From NCBI GenBank assembly GCA_017991675.1, contig JAGOQB010000015.1:1-61063 (forward strand): a stretch of DNA of 61,063 nucleotides. The letters are read 5' to 3'. The position numbers were made by a program, and so were the translations under genes. Positions 1 through 7,446 of the stretch are shown piece by piece (within the stretch, counting starts at the first letter, position 1; each line of letters opens with the position of its first letter). This DNA is from Phenylobacterium sp. (lineage in GTDB: Bacteria; Pseudomonadota; Alphaproteobacteria; Caulobacterales; Caulobacteraceae). The notes beneath the pieces are model-generated. The model was not told where the DNA came from and ran no database searches. It worked only from the letters and a program-made list of their open reading frames with translations.

Positions 1-60
1 GGGGAAGTGCGGCTGCAGCCGCGCCATCTGCTCGTCCGTAAGCCAATAGAGGTCGCTCAT
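1..60 (-). CDS. IS5-family transposase, N-terminal fragment (runs off window)
   Basis: Only the first 20 codons are inside the window. The peptide starts MSDLYWLTDEQMARLQP, the usual opening of IS5-family (IS427-like) transposases just ahead of their N-terminal DUF4096-type domain. The gene continues leftward beyond base 1. The DDE catalytic residues are therefore not visible, and whether the element is intact cannot be judged. Confidence 0.75.
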   Translation of the reverse strand, partial: MSDLYWLTDEQMARLQPHFP

Positions 61-120
61 ATCCAGTCTCCTTGCAGAGCCTGAATCAGATCGAGCACAT
101 CACATCAATGGGTCCTGAGC
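1..120 (-). mobile_element. Partial insertion sequence, IS5-like, 5' end
   Basis: The window opens inside an insertion sequence. Its transposase start codon is at 60 on the minus strand, preceded by GGAGAC as ribosome-binding site. Non-coding sequence then runs to a terminal motif reading GGCTCAGGACC on the minus strand at about 110-120. The adjacent CTAG (121-124) resembles the short CTAG/TAG targets duplicated by IS5-family elements. The exact outer end and inverted repeat cannot be confirmed because the other end is outside the window. Confidence 0.7.
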
Positions 121-390
121 CTAGATCAGCAGCACGCTGGCGCCATGGGTCAGGGCCACGGCGATCAGGCTGCCGAGGATCAGCGCGATGGCGTCGCCGC
201 CCTGGAAGAAACGGGTAAGCAGCCGGCCCGACATCCGCAGCCGGGTCGAGGTCAGCCGGTCGGGGCGCAGCGGGCCGCGGCGGTCGCGGCCGGGATCGGC
301 CCAGGCCGCGGCGGTCGCATCGGCTTCGGCTTGGCGCCGTGCGCGGCGGTCAGCCAACGAACTGGGCTTGAACGGAGCAGCGAGAGACAT
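121..390 (-). pseudogene. Truncated membrane protein gene cut by the IS (possible polyprenyl glycosylphosphotransferase N-terminus)
   Basis: The frame codes for 89 residues from ATG at 390 (an in-frame GTG at 432 is also possible). It has a charged, Arg-rich first half followed by one hydrophobic segment (ALILGSLIAVALTHG) and stops at once. The stop codon TAG is formed exactly at the IS junction (121-123), so the natural C-terminus has been replaced. A basic cytoplasmic leader running into a first membrane helix resembles the start of exopolysaccharide polyprenyl glycosylphosphotransferases (HfsE/PssY-like), but that family call is inference. The rest of the gene should lie on the far side of the IS. 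Confidence 0.55.
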
Positions 391-489
391 CTGGGACCGG
401 TTTGTCGCGATAACGGAGAAACACACTGCCACACGGCCTCTGTGTGAGCAGTTAACGTACGCGCGTTCTGTAGCGATATCTGTAAACTA

Positions 490-519
490 TTCGCACCCGT
501 AAAACACCCTAGGTGCGAA
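490..519. repeat. Inverted repeat in intergenic region
   Basis: TTCGCACC (490-497) and GGTGCGAA (512-519) form a perfect 8-bp inverted repeat with a 14-base spacer, in an AT-rich stretch between the truncated gene and the hydrolase. It lies upstream of the truncated gene and downstream of the hydrolase stop, so it could be an operator or a transcript-end hairpin. No T-run follows it. Confidence 0.4.
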
Positions 520-623
520 CAGACAGATGACTGAAGCAATCTCGGGCGCGCGGTTGCGTCTCGATAACTGTCATTCACACTTCAGGATGCTCATAAAGGG
601 CGAACAACCTGCGGGTGAATTGT

Positions 624-1616
624 TCATTTTAGCTTAATCATATTCGCCTGAGAGGCGACTTCGTGAACCGCGGCGACGATGGCGTCGGGCCGGTCGGTCA
701 TCATCATGTGCGAGCTGCCCTCGACCTGGCGGCTGATCCCGCGGGTCGAGCGGCGGGCCAGTTCGCGGTGCAGGCCCCACCAGAGGCTGGCCAGCGGCTC
801 GCGCGCGGCGGGCGGCGCAGCGGCGTAGGTTCCGTCGGCGGTCAGCACCACCAGCGGCAGATCGCCGTAGCTCTGGCGGCCGTGGTCGAGCGCCTCGGAA
901 GTGGCGCCCCAGAGGGTGTCGAGTTCGGAGAGCCGGGCGCTCCAGGTGGACGGGCGCAGCGCCTCGGCCCGGCGGGCGGCGGCCGCGGCCGGGCTCTGGC
1001 CGGGACGGGCGGGCGGCACGCACTTGTCGAGCGGCGGCTGCGCCGAGGGCAGGGCCTGCGCCTGCGCCGCGGCCAGGCACTGGGCGGCGCGCGCCTGCAA
1101 CGGGCCGAGCCCGGCCGCGCCCTCGCCGAACAGGGCGGCGAAGCGGCGGTCCTGGTGCTCGACCGAAGGATCGACCAGCACCATGCCGACCACATCCTGC
1201 GGCCGGCGGTTGGAGAACAGCCGCACATAGAGGCCGCCGGCGGAGTGGCCGACGACGATGTAGGGGCCGGGAATGCGCGCGGCGGCCAGGCCGCGGTCGA
1301 GGTCGCGGGCGATGGCCGCGCCGTCGCGGGGCAGGGGGCCGGGATCCGAAAAGCCGGCCCCGGCGCGGTCATAGCTGCAGACCCGGTAGGACTTGGCGAG
1401 CGCGGCCTTGACCTTGCCCCAGCCGAGCGAGTCCGCGCCGTAGCCGCCTTCCAGCAGCACGGTCGGCGCGCCGGCGCCGGCGCAGCGGAAGTTCAGTTTG
1501 CGCCCGTCGGGCAGGCGCGCCAGCAGGCCCGGGCTGGCGCTGGGATCGGCCGCGGCGGGCGCCGGCGTCAGGCCGGCGAGGGCTAGGGCGAGCAGGGCGG
1601 GCAGGAAGGTGCGCAT
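624..1616 (-). CDS. Exported alpha/beta hydrolase
   Basis: This is a 330-residue protein with a signal peptide (MRTFLPALLALALAGLTPAPAAA). The alpha/beta-hydrolase core shows an oxyanion-loop LLEGGYG segment, SYDRAGAGFSD, the nucleophile elbow GHSAGG (Ser nucleophile) and a late catalytic His candidate in GSSHMMM. The frame stays open upstream to 1805, but that part overlaps the divergent gene at 1768; the ATG at 1616 gives a proper signal peptide and was chosen. The substrate cannot be read from sequence; related proteins act on esters or on small-molecule C-C bonds. The protein is predicted to be periplasmic. Confidence 0.85.
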   Translation of the reverse strand: MRTFLPALLALALAGLTPAPAAADPSASPGLLARLPDGRKLNFRCAGAGAPTVLLEGGYGADSLGWGKVKAALAKSYRVCSYDRAGAGFSDPGPLPRDGAAIARDLDRGLAAARIPGPYIVVGHSAGGLYVRLFSNRRPQDVVGMVLVDPSVEHQDRRFAALFGEGAAGLGPLQARAAQCLAAAQAQALPSAQPPLDKCVPPARPGQSPAAAAARRAEALRPSTWSARLSELDTLWGATSEALDHGRQSYGDLPLVVLTADGTYAAAPPAAREPLASLWWGLHRELARRSTRGISRQVEGSSHMMMTDRPDAIVAAVHEVASQANMIKLK

Positions 1617-1767
1617 GGGCGTCTGGCCCCGTCGCGGGGCGTCTCCGAAGGCGTCTCTGCGGGTGACGAAACGGTAATGCAACCGTACCGCGACCAGTGC
1701 GTTGAGGCGCGGGGTAAGCTTGGCCGAGGGCGCGCGTACAATGTCTGTCAGGAAGTCCGAAAACGCC

Positions 1768-1977
1768 ATGGCCGATCTGCCGGTTTCGCGGGCGGTGGAG
1801 AACACGCCCGAGTATATCGCCCTTCAGTTGCTGGAACGGGTCGCCGACCTGGAGGGCGTGGCCCTGTCGCGCGAGGGCAAGGACAAGCTGGCCAGCCGCA
1901 AGTGGCTGCTGGACACCTACGCCGAGTGCCTGGACGCGGCCCGCGGCGCCCGCCGCTACGCCAAGAGCATCTCCTGA
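1768..1977 (+). CDS. Small conserved-looking protein of unknown function
   Basis: A 69-residue, mostly helical acidic/basic protein (MADLPVSRAVENTPEYIALQ...) with no transmembrane segment. ATG at 1768 has AGGAAG about 12 bases upstream; an in-frame ATG at 1741 would add nine residues, so the start is uncertain. The family is not recognised. It is divergent from the alpha/beta hydrolase and followed by GC-rich hairpin-forming sequence (2010-2070). Confidence 0.6.
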   Translation: MADLPVSRAVENTPEYIALQLLERVADLEGVALSREGKDKLASRKWLLDTYAECLDAARGARRYAKSIS

Positions 1978-2151
1978 TCCGGGGCGGGCTGGGGGAGGAG
2001 GCTAGGGGAGCGCGCCGGCGATGACGCGCTCCCCCGCCTTGCCGGCGCGTGGGGCGCCGGCGCGCGCACTGGGACGATGGGCTCGTTTTGGTGCGCGAGT
2101 GTTCCACTTGGGGACCGCGCAGCAAGCATCGTGCCGTCAGATCTCGATGGT

Positions 2152-2412
2152 CTAGATCTCGATGTTTTGCGGACCGTCGGCGCCGACCACCAAAAGCCGC
2201 GCGCCCGGCGCGGCGCAGGCCTGCAGCTCGACGTCGCCGTACCAGGCGGTGTCGCGGGCCGGATCGGCGTCGAACAGGATGGCGGCCTCGCCCTTGCCGA
2301 CGAACAGCTGGGCGATCGCCTCGGGGCTGGCGTCGATTCGCGTGATCGCCACGCCGGCGGCCCGCAGCTCGCCGATCTTGGCGTCCAGTCGTTCGTGCAG
2401 TTGACCGCTCAC
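2152..2412 (-). CDS. Small protein of unknown function
   Basis: An 86-residue soluble protein starting at GTG 2412, chosen because GGGAGG sits five bases upstream; ATG at 2436 has no comparable site. The sequence has an N-terminal amphipathic helix (QLHERLDAKIGEL), a middle IAQLFVGKGEAAILFD segment and a C-terminal beta-like LLVVGADGPQNIEI. No catalytic motif or known family is recognised. It stands alone between the small plus-strand gene and the tRNA. Confidence 0.55.
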   Translation of the reverse strand: MSGQLHERLDAKIGELRAAGVAITRIDASPEAIAQLFVGKGEAAILFDADPARDTAWYGDVELQACAAPGARLLVVGADGPQNIEI

Positions 2413-2596
2413 GCGCCCCTCCCGTCGCTTAACCATATGCGATGAACCCGCCGGCGCGCCGCACAATTCGGCGAGCGGGGCGCGATCGTGGAGTGGGGCG
2501 TTTTTCTTTTCGACGCCCCCGTTGCTCCCGGCGCCCGGTTTCGGCTATGGAGTGCGACCCGATTTGGAGCGCGCCCCGTGCGCGCCCCGTCGGGCT

Positions 2597-2686
2597 GGTG
2601 ACGTGGCCGAGTGGCTGAAGGCAACGGTTTGCTAAATCGTCATACGTGAAAGCGTATCCAGGGTTCGAATCCCTGCGTCACCGCCA
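2597..2686 (+). tRNA. tRNA-Ser(GCU)
   Basis: A complete class II tRNA. The acceptor stem GGTGACG (2597-2603) pairs with CGTCACC (2676-2682), followed by discriminator G and a genome-encoded CCA (2684-2686). The D-arm is GTGGCCGAGTGGCTGAAGGC. The anticodon stem ACGGT/ATCGT encloses TTGCTAA, giving anticodon GCT. A long variable arm pairs ATACG with CGTAT, and the T-arm contains GGTTCGAATCC. The anticodon reads AGC/AGU serine codons. Confidence 0.97.
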
Positions 2687-2702
2687 ATTTTCTTCAGCTA
2701 AA

Positions 2703-2876
2703 TCAGTCGGGCGCCGCGATGGCTTCGATCTCGGCGCGGACGGCCGCTTCATCGGCGTCCGGGTGCATGGCCATGTAGTCTTCGACGGCGCCGTCGACGG
2801 TGTAGTCGTTCGTCATGCGCAGGCCAGCCACATAGAGCGTGGTCGGCGAGTAGTTTTGGCGATGATCCTGCTTCAT
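2703..2876 (-). CDS. Small paralogue A of a divergent gene pair, unknown function
   Basis: A 57-residue acidic protein beginning MKQDHRQNYSPTTLYV and ending IEAIAAPD. GGGGAA lies about nine bases upstream of ATG 2876. Its core aligns without gaps to the protein encoded at 2962-3153: YSPTTLYV/YTPSRLYY, YTVDGAVEDYM/YTVDEAVERYM and MHPDADEAAVRAEI/LHPEADEAVVRAEI. The two genes are transcribed away from each other from an 85-base gap, next to tRNA-Ser. No domain is recognised; the similarity between two independently oriented short frames is the main evidence that both are real. Confidence 0.8.
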   Translation of the reverse strand: MKQDHRQNYSPTTLYVAGLRMTNDYTVDGAVEDYMAMHPDADEAAVRAEIEAIAAPD

Positions 2877-2961
2877 GTCGCGAACTTCCCCGTTCCAATT
2901 GCCGCGCGGTGCGCAACCGGATCAATTGCGTTGGCCTTGCTTGATTTTCCAGGGGGAGAAC

Positions 2962-3153
2962 ATGAGCCGCGAACTTGAAGAACTACGCATCAACAGCGGG
3001 GCGGACTACACCCCGTCGCGTCTGTACTACGCGTCGTTCAAGTGGCACGACGTCGGCTATACCGTCGACGAGGCGGTCGAGCGGTACATGGAGCTCCATC
3101 CCGAGGCCGATGAGGCGGTGGTGCGAGCTGAGATCGCGGCGGCGGCAGCCTAG
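2962..3153 (+). CDS. Small paralogue B of a divergent gene pair, unknown function
   Basis: A 63-residue protein (MSRELEELRINSGADYTPSR...). GGGGGAG ends a few bases upstream of ATG 2962, which fixes the start; the frame is open further upstream but without a better site. It shares the core YTPSRLYY - YTVDEAVERYM - LHPEADEAVVRAEI with the minus-strand neighbour at 2703-2876. The C-terminus is an Ala-rich helix. It probably arose by an inverted duplication of one gene with divergence of the first 15 residues. Function unknown. Confidence 0.85.
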   Translation: MSRELEELRINSGADYTPSRLYYASFKWHDVGYTVDEAVERYMELHPEADEAVVRAEIAAAAA

Positions 3154-3167
3154 CCGAACGCCGGAAC

Positions 3168-3497
3168 CTATTTGGCTCGCCCGGCGCCGTTGGTCTCCAG
3201 CAACCGGATCAGCACGGCCGCGGCCCTTTGGACCTCTCGATCCCGGTCGCCGCGGTCGCCCCTGGCCGCCAGCAGTTCGCCCAATCGTTCCACGTGCGCG
3301 ACCTCGTCGGCGAACAGCCAGTCGCCTTGGCCCTGACGCGGATCGTCAAAGATCTCCAGGTCGTGCAGCAGGGCGTGTCTGGCTACTGCGGCGCGGGCCG
3401 GCGACAGTCGCGTCGAGGTCAGGATCACGAGCGCGCGATAGAGCCGGCGGCGATCCGGATGAGCCCACGAAAGCCGCGCCACGGACAATTTCGTCAT
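3168..3497 (-). CDS. Uncharacterised helical protein
   Basis: From ATG 3497 this codes for 109 residues, Arg/Ala/Leu rich and probably all helical (MTKLSVARLSWAHPDRRRLY...). An upstream in-frame ATG at 3590 would overlap the methyltransferase gene by 20 bases; neither start has a good ribosome-binding site. No domain is recognised. It lies directly downstream of the methyltransferase on the same strand and may be co-transcribed with it. Confidence 0.5.
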   Translation of the reverse strand: MTKLSVARLSWAHPDRRRLYRALVILTSTRLSPARAAVARHALLHDLEIFDDPRQGQGDWLFADEVAHVERLGELLAARGDRGDRDREVQRAAAVLIRLLETNGAGRAK

Positions 3498-3570
3498 GGG
3501 CGAACCGTCGGGTGCGCTGGCGGCGATGTCCAGAGTATGCGCGGCGCCATGGGGGTGGTACGGCAGGCCG

Positions 3571-4308
3571 CTACTTCGTGGCTGTGACAAGGGCGAAGGA
3601 GAGCAGTTCGCCGCGGTCGGCCTCGAGCATAGCGATCGTGCTGTCGTCGCCCGCCGGATTCAGGGCGCGCGCCCAACGCAGCCAATCGGCCCAGCCGTGC
3701 TCCTGCATGCGCGCTGAGGTGACGCTCACCAGTTCGGTGATGTTCCATTGGAAGCGCCACCATTCGGGAGTGTGCCAGGCGATGGCCTCCCAACCGACGC
3801 AGGCCTTGATGTGGGCCGGGATCTCGCCCATCGCACGGACTTCTCGGCGCATGGCGGGCGTGGCGATGGCGAGTTGGCCGCCCGGCTTCAGGAAGCGGGT
3901 GACGTAGGCCAGATAGCTGTCGGCGGTCCCGAAGTACTCGTAGGCGTCGATGCTGACGATCGCGTCGAACGACTCGGCCGCGAACGGAAGCGCATGCGCC
4001 TCAGCCCGCACCGCCTCGATCTGGTCGCTCAGACCCGCCTCGGCGAAGGTCGCTGCGGCCAGCGCCGGGTTCACCCACAGGTCGGCGGCCACGACCTCGA
4101 CGCCGAACTCCCGCGCCAGGAACACCGATGTCGCGCCGCGACCGGAGCCGAGGTCGAGCACCCGCATCCCCGGCCGCAGGGTCAGGTCCGTCGCGAGGTC
4201 TTCCAGCAGCCATAGCGGGTTGGGCCCCATGTCCAGGGACAGGAGCCAGGCTGCGTCGTACTTGGAAGTCAGGGGGTAGCGGTCCGGCTGGTGCAGATCA
4301 GCTTTCAT
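3571..4308 (-). CDS. Class I SAM-dependent methyltransferase
   Basis: A 245-residue Rossmann-fold methyltransferase. SAM-binding motif I is VLDLGSGRGATSVFLA. An acidic end of beta-2 (VVAADLW), a motif with ALPFAAESFDAIVSIDAYEYF and the post-motif RFLKPGGQLAIATP follow in the standard order. ATG 4308 was chosen over an upstream GTG at 4338. The acceptor cannot be predicted; a Trp-rich stretch (HTPEWWRFQWN) near the C-terminus may shape a hydrophobic pocket. Confidence 0.85.
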   Translation of the reverse strand: MKADLHQPDRYPLTSKYDAAWLLSLDMGPNPLWLLEDLATDLTLRPGMRVLDLGSGRGATSVFLAREFGVEVVAADLWVNPALAAATFAEAGLSDQIEAVRAEAHALPFAAESFDAIVSIDAYEYFGTADSYLAYVTRFLKPGGQLAIATPAMRREVRAMGEIPAHIKACVGWEAIAWHTPEWWRFQWNITELVSVTSARMQEHGWADWLRWARALNPAGDDSTIAMLEADRGELLSFALVTATK

Positions 4309-4462
4309 TAGACTCGGTCCAGGAGCGTGATCGATCACGCGATGTCGCTTGTCGGTCTCTAACCGACTTAGGGATGATCCTCGGCGAGGGCTGCTTCTCC
4401 GATGAGGCTAGGCTAGGGCTATCGCCCGCCCTCTTTCCACGCCGTGCCAACCGCGAAGCCGC

Positions 4463-4876
4463 TTAGCGTGACTTGAGCGCCTCGGCGGCTTCCAGAGCGG
4501 ACTGGGCGAGCGGGCTGGGCAGGGCGTCGAGTGGAAACCAGTCCAGGTCGGTGTGCTTCTCAGGTTCGAGCAAGGTCGGCTCGCCCTCGAACTCCGTCGC
4601 CAGAAACGCCGGCGAGACCCAGTGAACGCGCTCGTCAGGCGCCACGTAGTCGACGACGCAGAGCAGTACGAGCGCGCCGAGACTGACGCCGATCTCCTCG
4701 GCGACCTCCCTTCGGGCGGCCTCTTCCGTCCGTTCCCAAAGTTCGACTTTTCCGCCGGGCAGGCTCCAGCAGCCGGCTTCGGGGGCGCGCGCACGCCGGA
4801 TCAGCAACAAGCGTCGGTCGCGCAGGATGGCGACGCCGCATCCCACCCTCGGACTGTTCGATGGTTGGATCGACAA
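4463..4876 (-). CDS. Nudix hydrolase
   Basis: A 137-residue Nudix protein. The Nudix box GGKVELWERTEEAARREVAE continues EIGV and fits GX5EX7REUXEEXGU, the metal-binding signature for hydrolysis of nucleoside diphosphates linked to another moiety. The TTG at 4876 was taken as start because GGGGGAG lies eight bases before it and the domain begins soon after (PRVGCGVAILRD). A longer frame reaches ATG 4963 but its extra segment looks non-coding. MutT-like or NUDT-like NTP cleaning is possible; the substrate is unknown. Confidence 0.88.
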   Translation of the reverse strand: MSIQPSNSPRVGCGVAILRDRRLLLIRRARAPEAGCWSLPGGKVELWERTEEAARREVAEEIGVSLGALVLLCVVDYVAPDERVHWVSPAFLATEFEGEPTLLEPEKHTDLDWFPLDALPSPLAQSALEAAEALKSR

Positions 4877-5031
4877 GGCGTGAGCTCCCCCGAATCCGTT
4901 TCCACCTATCTCGGACCGCGGGTGCTGCGAAGTCACGCCCCGTGTCGCGCCGGCGCATGCCAATAGGTCCCGCCCCCTCGGGAAGGGGGCCGGGCTCGGG
5001 CGATGCTGTCAGCCGGTCCCGGTCGGTCCGC

Positions 5032-5406
5032 TCATGCCTGGACGACGCAGAACGGGTTTCCCTCGGGATCGCGCAGCACGGTGTAGCCTTCGCCGCGCCG
5101 AGAGAGGCTGGCGCCGAGTGCGACGAGCCGGACGATCTCCACTTCCGGATCTGCGGCGGCGATGTCGAGGTGAATGCGGTTCCGCTCGGGGCGTGGCCCG
5201 CCCATCAGATGAAAGCACAACCGGGGGCCGGGGCCTTCGACCATGACCGAGGTGTCGGTTTCCGGCGTCAGGCCGAGGGCGGCCAGGCGCGCGATCTCCG
5301 CATCGTCGTATGGCGCGACCGCGTAGCCATCCAGCGCCGCCGCCCAAAAGCGGGCGAGGGCGGCCGGGTGGTCCGCATCGATGACGATGTCCTTCAGCCG
5401 GGCCAT
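5032..5406 (-). CDS. VOC (glyoxalase/dioxygenase-fold) family protein
   Basis: A 124-residue protein (MARLKDIVIDADHPAALARFWAA...) with the paired beta-alpha-beta-beta-beta layout of the vicinal oxygen chelate fold. It has the N-terminal D-HP-ALARFWAAALD signature of glyoxalase-like proteins and a C-terminal TVLRDPEGNPFCVV strand that is typical of the family. Its enzymatic or antibiotic-binding role cannot be deduced. A frame extension to 5442 is possible, but ATG 5406 matches the family start. Confidence 0.85.
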   Translation of the reverse strand: MARLKDIVIDADHPAALARFWAAALDGYAVAPYDDAEIARLAALGLTPETDTSVMVEGPGPRLCFHLMGGPRPERNRIHLDIAAADPEVEIVRLVALGASLSRRGEGYTVLRDPEGNPFCVVQA

Positions 5407-5528
5407 TGACGCAGGATGCTCGGCGCTCGGCGGTCGGCGCAAGTGGAGGCTGCCGGCTTGGCGGAGCTTGAGAAATGCCGGCCGGAAGCTGATGCTCGCC
5501 GAGCCCCCAATGGCGGTGGAGCGAGAGC

Positions 5529-5954
5529 ATGGCTGCAGGTCAAACGATCACCTTGAGACTGACCATCGAGGATCCGGTCGCCGGAGTCGCCTACAGCTTG
5601 CAGGACGCCAAGAGCGCGCCGGTCGGGGCGCTGGTCGCCACCGAGGCCCCGATCTCGTTCGACGTGCCGGTCAGGCTTGCGCCGGGGGCGAGGCTGCGCG
5701 GTGACTTTGTCCGTCGCGAGGGGCCCGAGCGCCGGTTCGTCTACATCGCCGTCGGGGTCCAGGCGGGCGATCCTGCCTCGCCATGGAGCCGTCGCGTGAA
5801 GGTGGATGTCCATGACCTGCCGGCCGGGCTGTTGGAGAGAGCGCTCGCCGGCGACGTTCTGGAGGCCCGGCTTCCGGGGCGTGACAAGGACGGCGGGCCG
5901 TCCTGCGCCACCTTGAAGCCGCTCGCTGGGTGGCGCGCCAAGAGCGCGACATGA
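5529..5954 (+). CDS. DUF5990-like protein
   Basis: A 141-residue soluble beta-rich protein (MAAGQTITLRLTIEDPVAGVAYSLQ...). GGAGCGAGAG lies just before ATG 5529. The opening ITLRLTIEDPVAGVAYSLQ and the central RRFVYIAVGVQAGDPASPWSRR resemble the DUF5990 family of uncharacterised bacterial proteins (recalled, moderate certainty). The last coding bases run straight into the HAD remnant that follows, so the natural C-terminus may have been altered by the same rearrangement. Confidence 0.65.
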   Translation: MAAGQTITLRLTIEDPVAGVAYSLQDAKSAPVGALVATEAPISFDVPVRLAPGARLRGDFVRREGPERRFVYIAVGVQAGDPASPWSRRVKVDVHDLPAGLLERALAGDVLEARLPGRDKDGGPSCATLKPLAGWRAKSAT

Positions 5955-6174
5955 TGTTGCCCAAGCGGCCGAGCGGCTGGGCGTGGAGCCCCGGCTGTGC
6001 CTGGCGCTCGAAGACTCGCACATCGGGGTCCGGTCTGCGGCGGCGGCCGGGATGATGACCGTCATGGCGCCCGATCTGATGGAGCCGACGGAGGACATTC
6101 GCGCGCTCGGCGTTCTCGTCGTCCGCGATCTTCACGAGGTTCGCGAGCTGGTTGAGGCGAGCCTGCGGGCGTGA
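5941..6174 (+). pseudogene. C-terminal remnant of a HAD-superfamily phosphatase
   Basis: The frame reads AAERLGVEPRLCLALEDSHI, then GVRSAAAAGMMTVMAPDL, and ends at 6174. This is the hallmark C-terminal third of beta-phosphoglucomutase-type HAD hydrolases (motif III/IV LALEDS-x-GV-xx-AA-AGM). The N-terminal DxDGT nucleophile motif is missing, and an in-frame stop at 5914-5916 closes the frame upstream. The remnant starts within or just beyond the end of the DUF5990-like gene, so a deletion or recombination probably joined the two. No start codon with a ribosome site is seen. Confidence 0.75.
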
Positions 6175-6214
6175 GCAGCCGCTGGTCCCCGGGGGGAGGA
6201 CCAGCGGCCGCTCC

Positions 6215-7432
6215 TCAGCGGGCGGACGCCTCGGGGCAGGCGCCGCTCACCGGGTTGCAGCGGAAGCCGCCGTCGAAGGGGCTGACCGCGTAGGCGTTGC
6301 CGAAGATGTTCGGGGCCCAGGGGTAGTCGGTGGAGACGACCTGGGCGCCGCTGGCCAGGGCCGCGTCGCGGCGCGTGGCGTCGTTCTGGCGCGCCTCGTA
6401 GGTGTCGATGTCGCTGCGCGAGCGGACAAGGCGGCCGGCCTTCACCAGGTCCTTGATCTCGTCGCCGCGGGTCAGGGCGTTGTCGACCATGACGAAGGCG
6501 GCGTGGGCCATGCCGGGCTCGCCCTGGACGAAGGCCAGCCGGCCTTCGAGGTTGGGATGGCCGTCGAGATAGGGCTTGAAGGCCGTCAGGTTCATGCCCG
6601 GCACGATCATCAGGAACACGAACTTGCCGCGGGACTGGCCGACGGTCGGCCAGGCTCCGGCCAGGGCGGCCTTTTCCAGGGTCTCGTGCTGGCCGCGCAG
6701 GTCGTCGGGGGCGACCACCTTGTCGCGGCCGAGGATCTCGCCGATCGAGGCGTCCATCTCGGCGAAGGCCTTGGCGTCGAAGGGGATCAGCTTGGTGGCG
6801 CCGGGCGCGAACCCGGCCAGGCTGTTGAACTTCGGCTCCAGCAGCACGAACACCGGCGAGTGGCCGGGATTGGCGTCCGACCAGGACCGCAGCTGCTGCA
6901 GGCACAGGCGGAAGGTCGGGCAGCTGCTGCGGAAGTCGATGTCGGCGGCGTGCAGGGTCTTCAGGCCCGGCTCCTTCAGCGCGTCGGAATAGAGCGGGGC
7001 CAGGTCCTTGGCGCCCTTTTCGCGCAGCAGGCGGTAGGCGAGGGGATCGGAGAAGCGGCCGCCCTCGTGGTCGACATTGAGGTCGAACTCCAGGCTGCGC
7101 AGGCCCGCGCGCAACTGCATCTCGATCGGCGGGTGGACGTATTCGAGCCCCGCCTGCAGGTCGGCGCCCAGCGGATTGGGATGCTCGTCGGCCATGCGCG
7201 CGGCCATGGCCGGCGGCATCATCTTCATCATGCCGTCCAGGGTCGGCTGGATCAGCGGCTTCATCACCGCGAACACCCGCGGGTCGGCCGGCTGGCTGTA
7301 GCTGTTGTGGGTGCCGACCACCTGGATCTGGTTCAGCTTCAGTTCGTCACCCTGTTGGAGGTTCGGGGCGGGCGCCGCCGCCGCGGCCGAGGCGAAGGCC
7401 AGGGCCGCGAGGCTGGTCATCAGAGTCTTCAT
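6215..7432 (-). CDS. Exported Ca2+-dependent PI-specific phospholipase C-like phosphodiesterase
   Basis: A 405-residue protein with a signal peptide (MKTLMTSLAALAFASAAAAA). It matches the bacterial Ca2+-dependent phosphatidylinositol phospholipase C family: VVGTHNSYSQ carries the first catalytic His, and SLEFDLNVDHEGG carries the acidic metal ligands and second His. A C-terminal VVSTDYPWAP strand follows. It should cleave a phosphodiester such as an inositol phospholipid in the periplasm or outside. It lies 14 bases downstream of a TonB receptor gene on the same strand, suggesting that the released product is imported by that receptor. Substrate is inference. Confidence 0.85.
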   Translation of the reverse strand: MKTLMTSLAALAFASAAAAAPAPNLQQGDELKLNQIQVVGTHNSYSQPADPRVFAVMKPLIQPTLDGMMKMMPPAMAARMADEHPNPLGADLQAGLEYVHPPIEMQLRAGLRSLEFDLNVDHEGGRFSDPLAYRLLREKGAKDLAPLYSDALKEPGLKTLHAADIDFRSSCPTFRLCLQQLRSWSDANPGHSPVFVLLEPKFNSLAGFAPGATKLIPFDAKAFAEMDASIGEILGRDKVVAPDDLRGQHETLEKAALAGAWPTVGQSRGKFVFLMIVPGMNLTAFKPYLDGHPNLEGRLAFVQGEPGMAHAAFVMVDNALTRGDEIKDLVKAGRLVRSRSDIDTYEARQNDATRRDAALASGAQVVSTDYPWAPNIFGNAYAVSPFDGGFRCNPVSGACPEASAR

Positions 7433-7446
7433 CGGATCTCTCGAAG

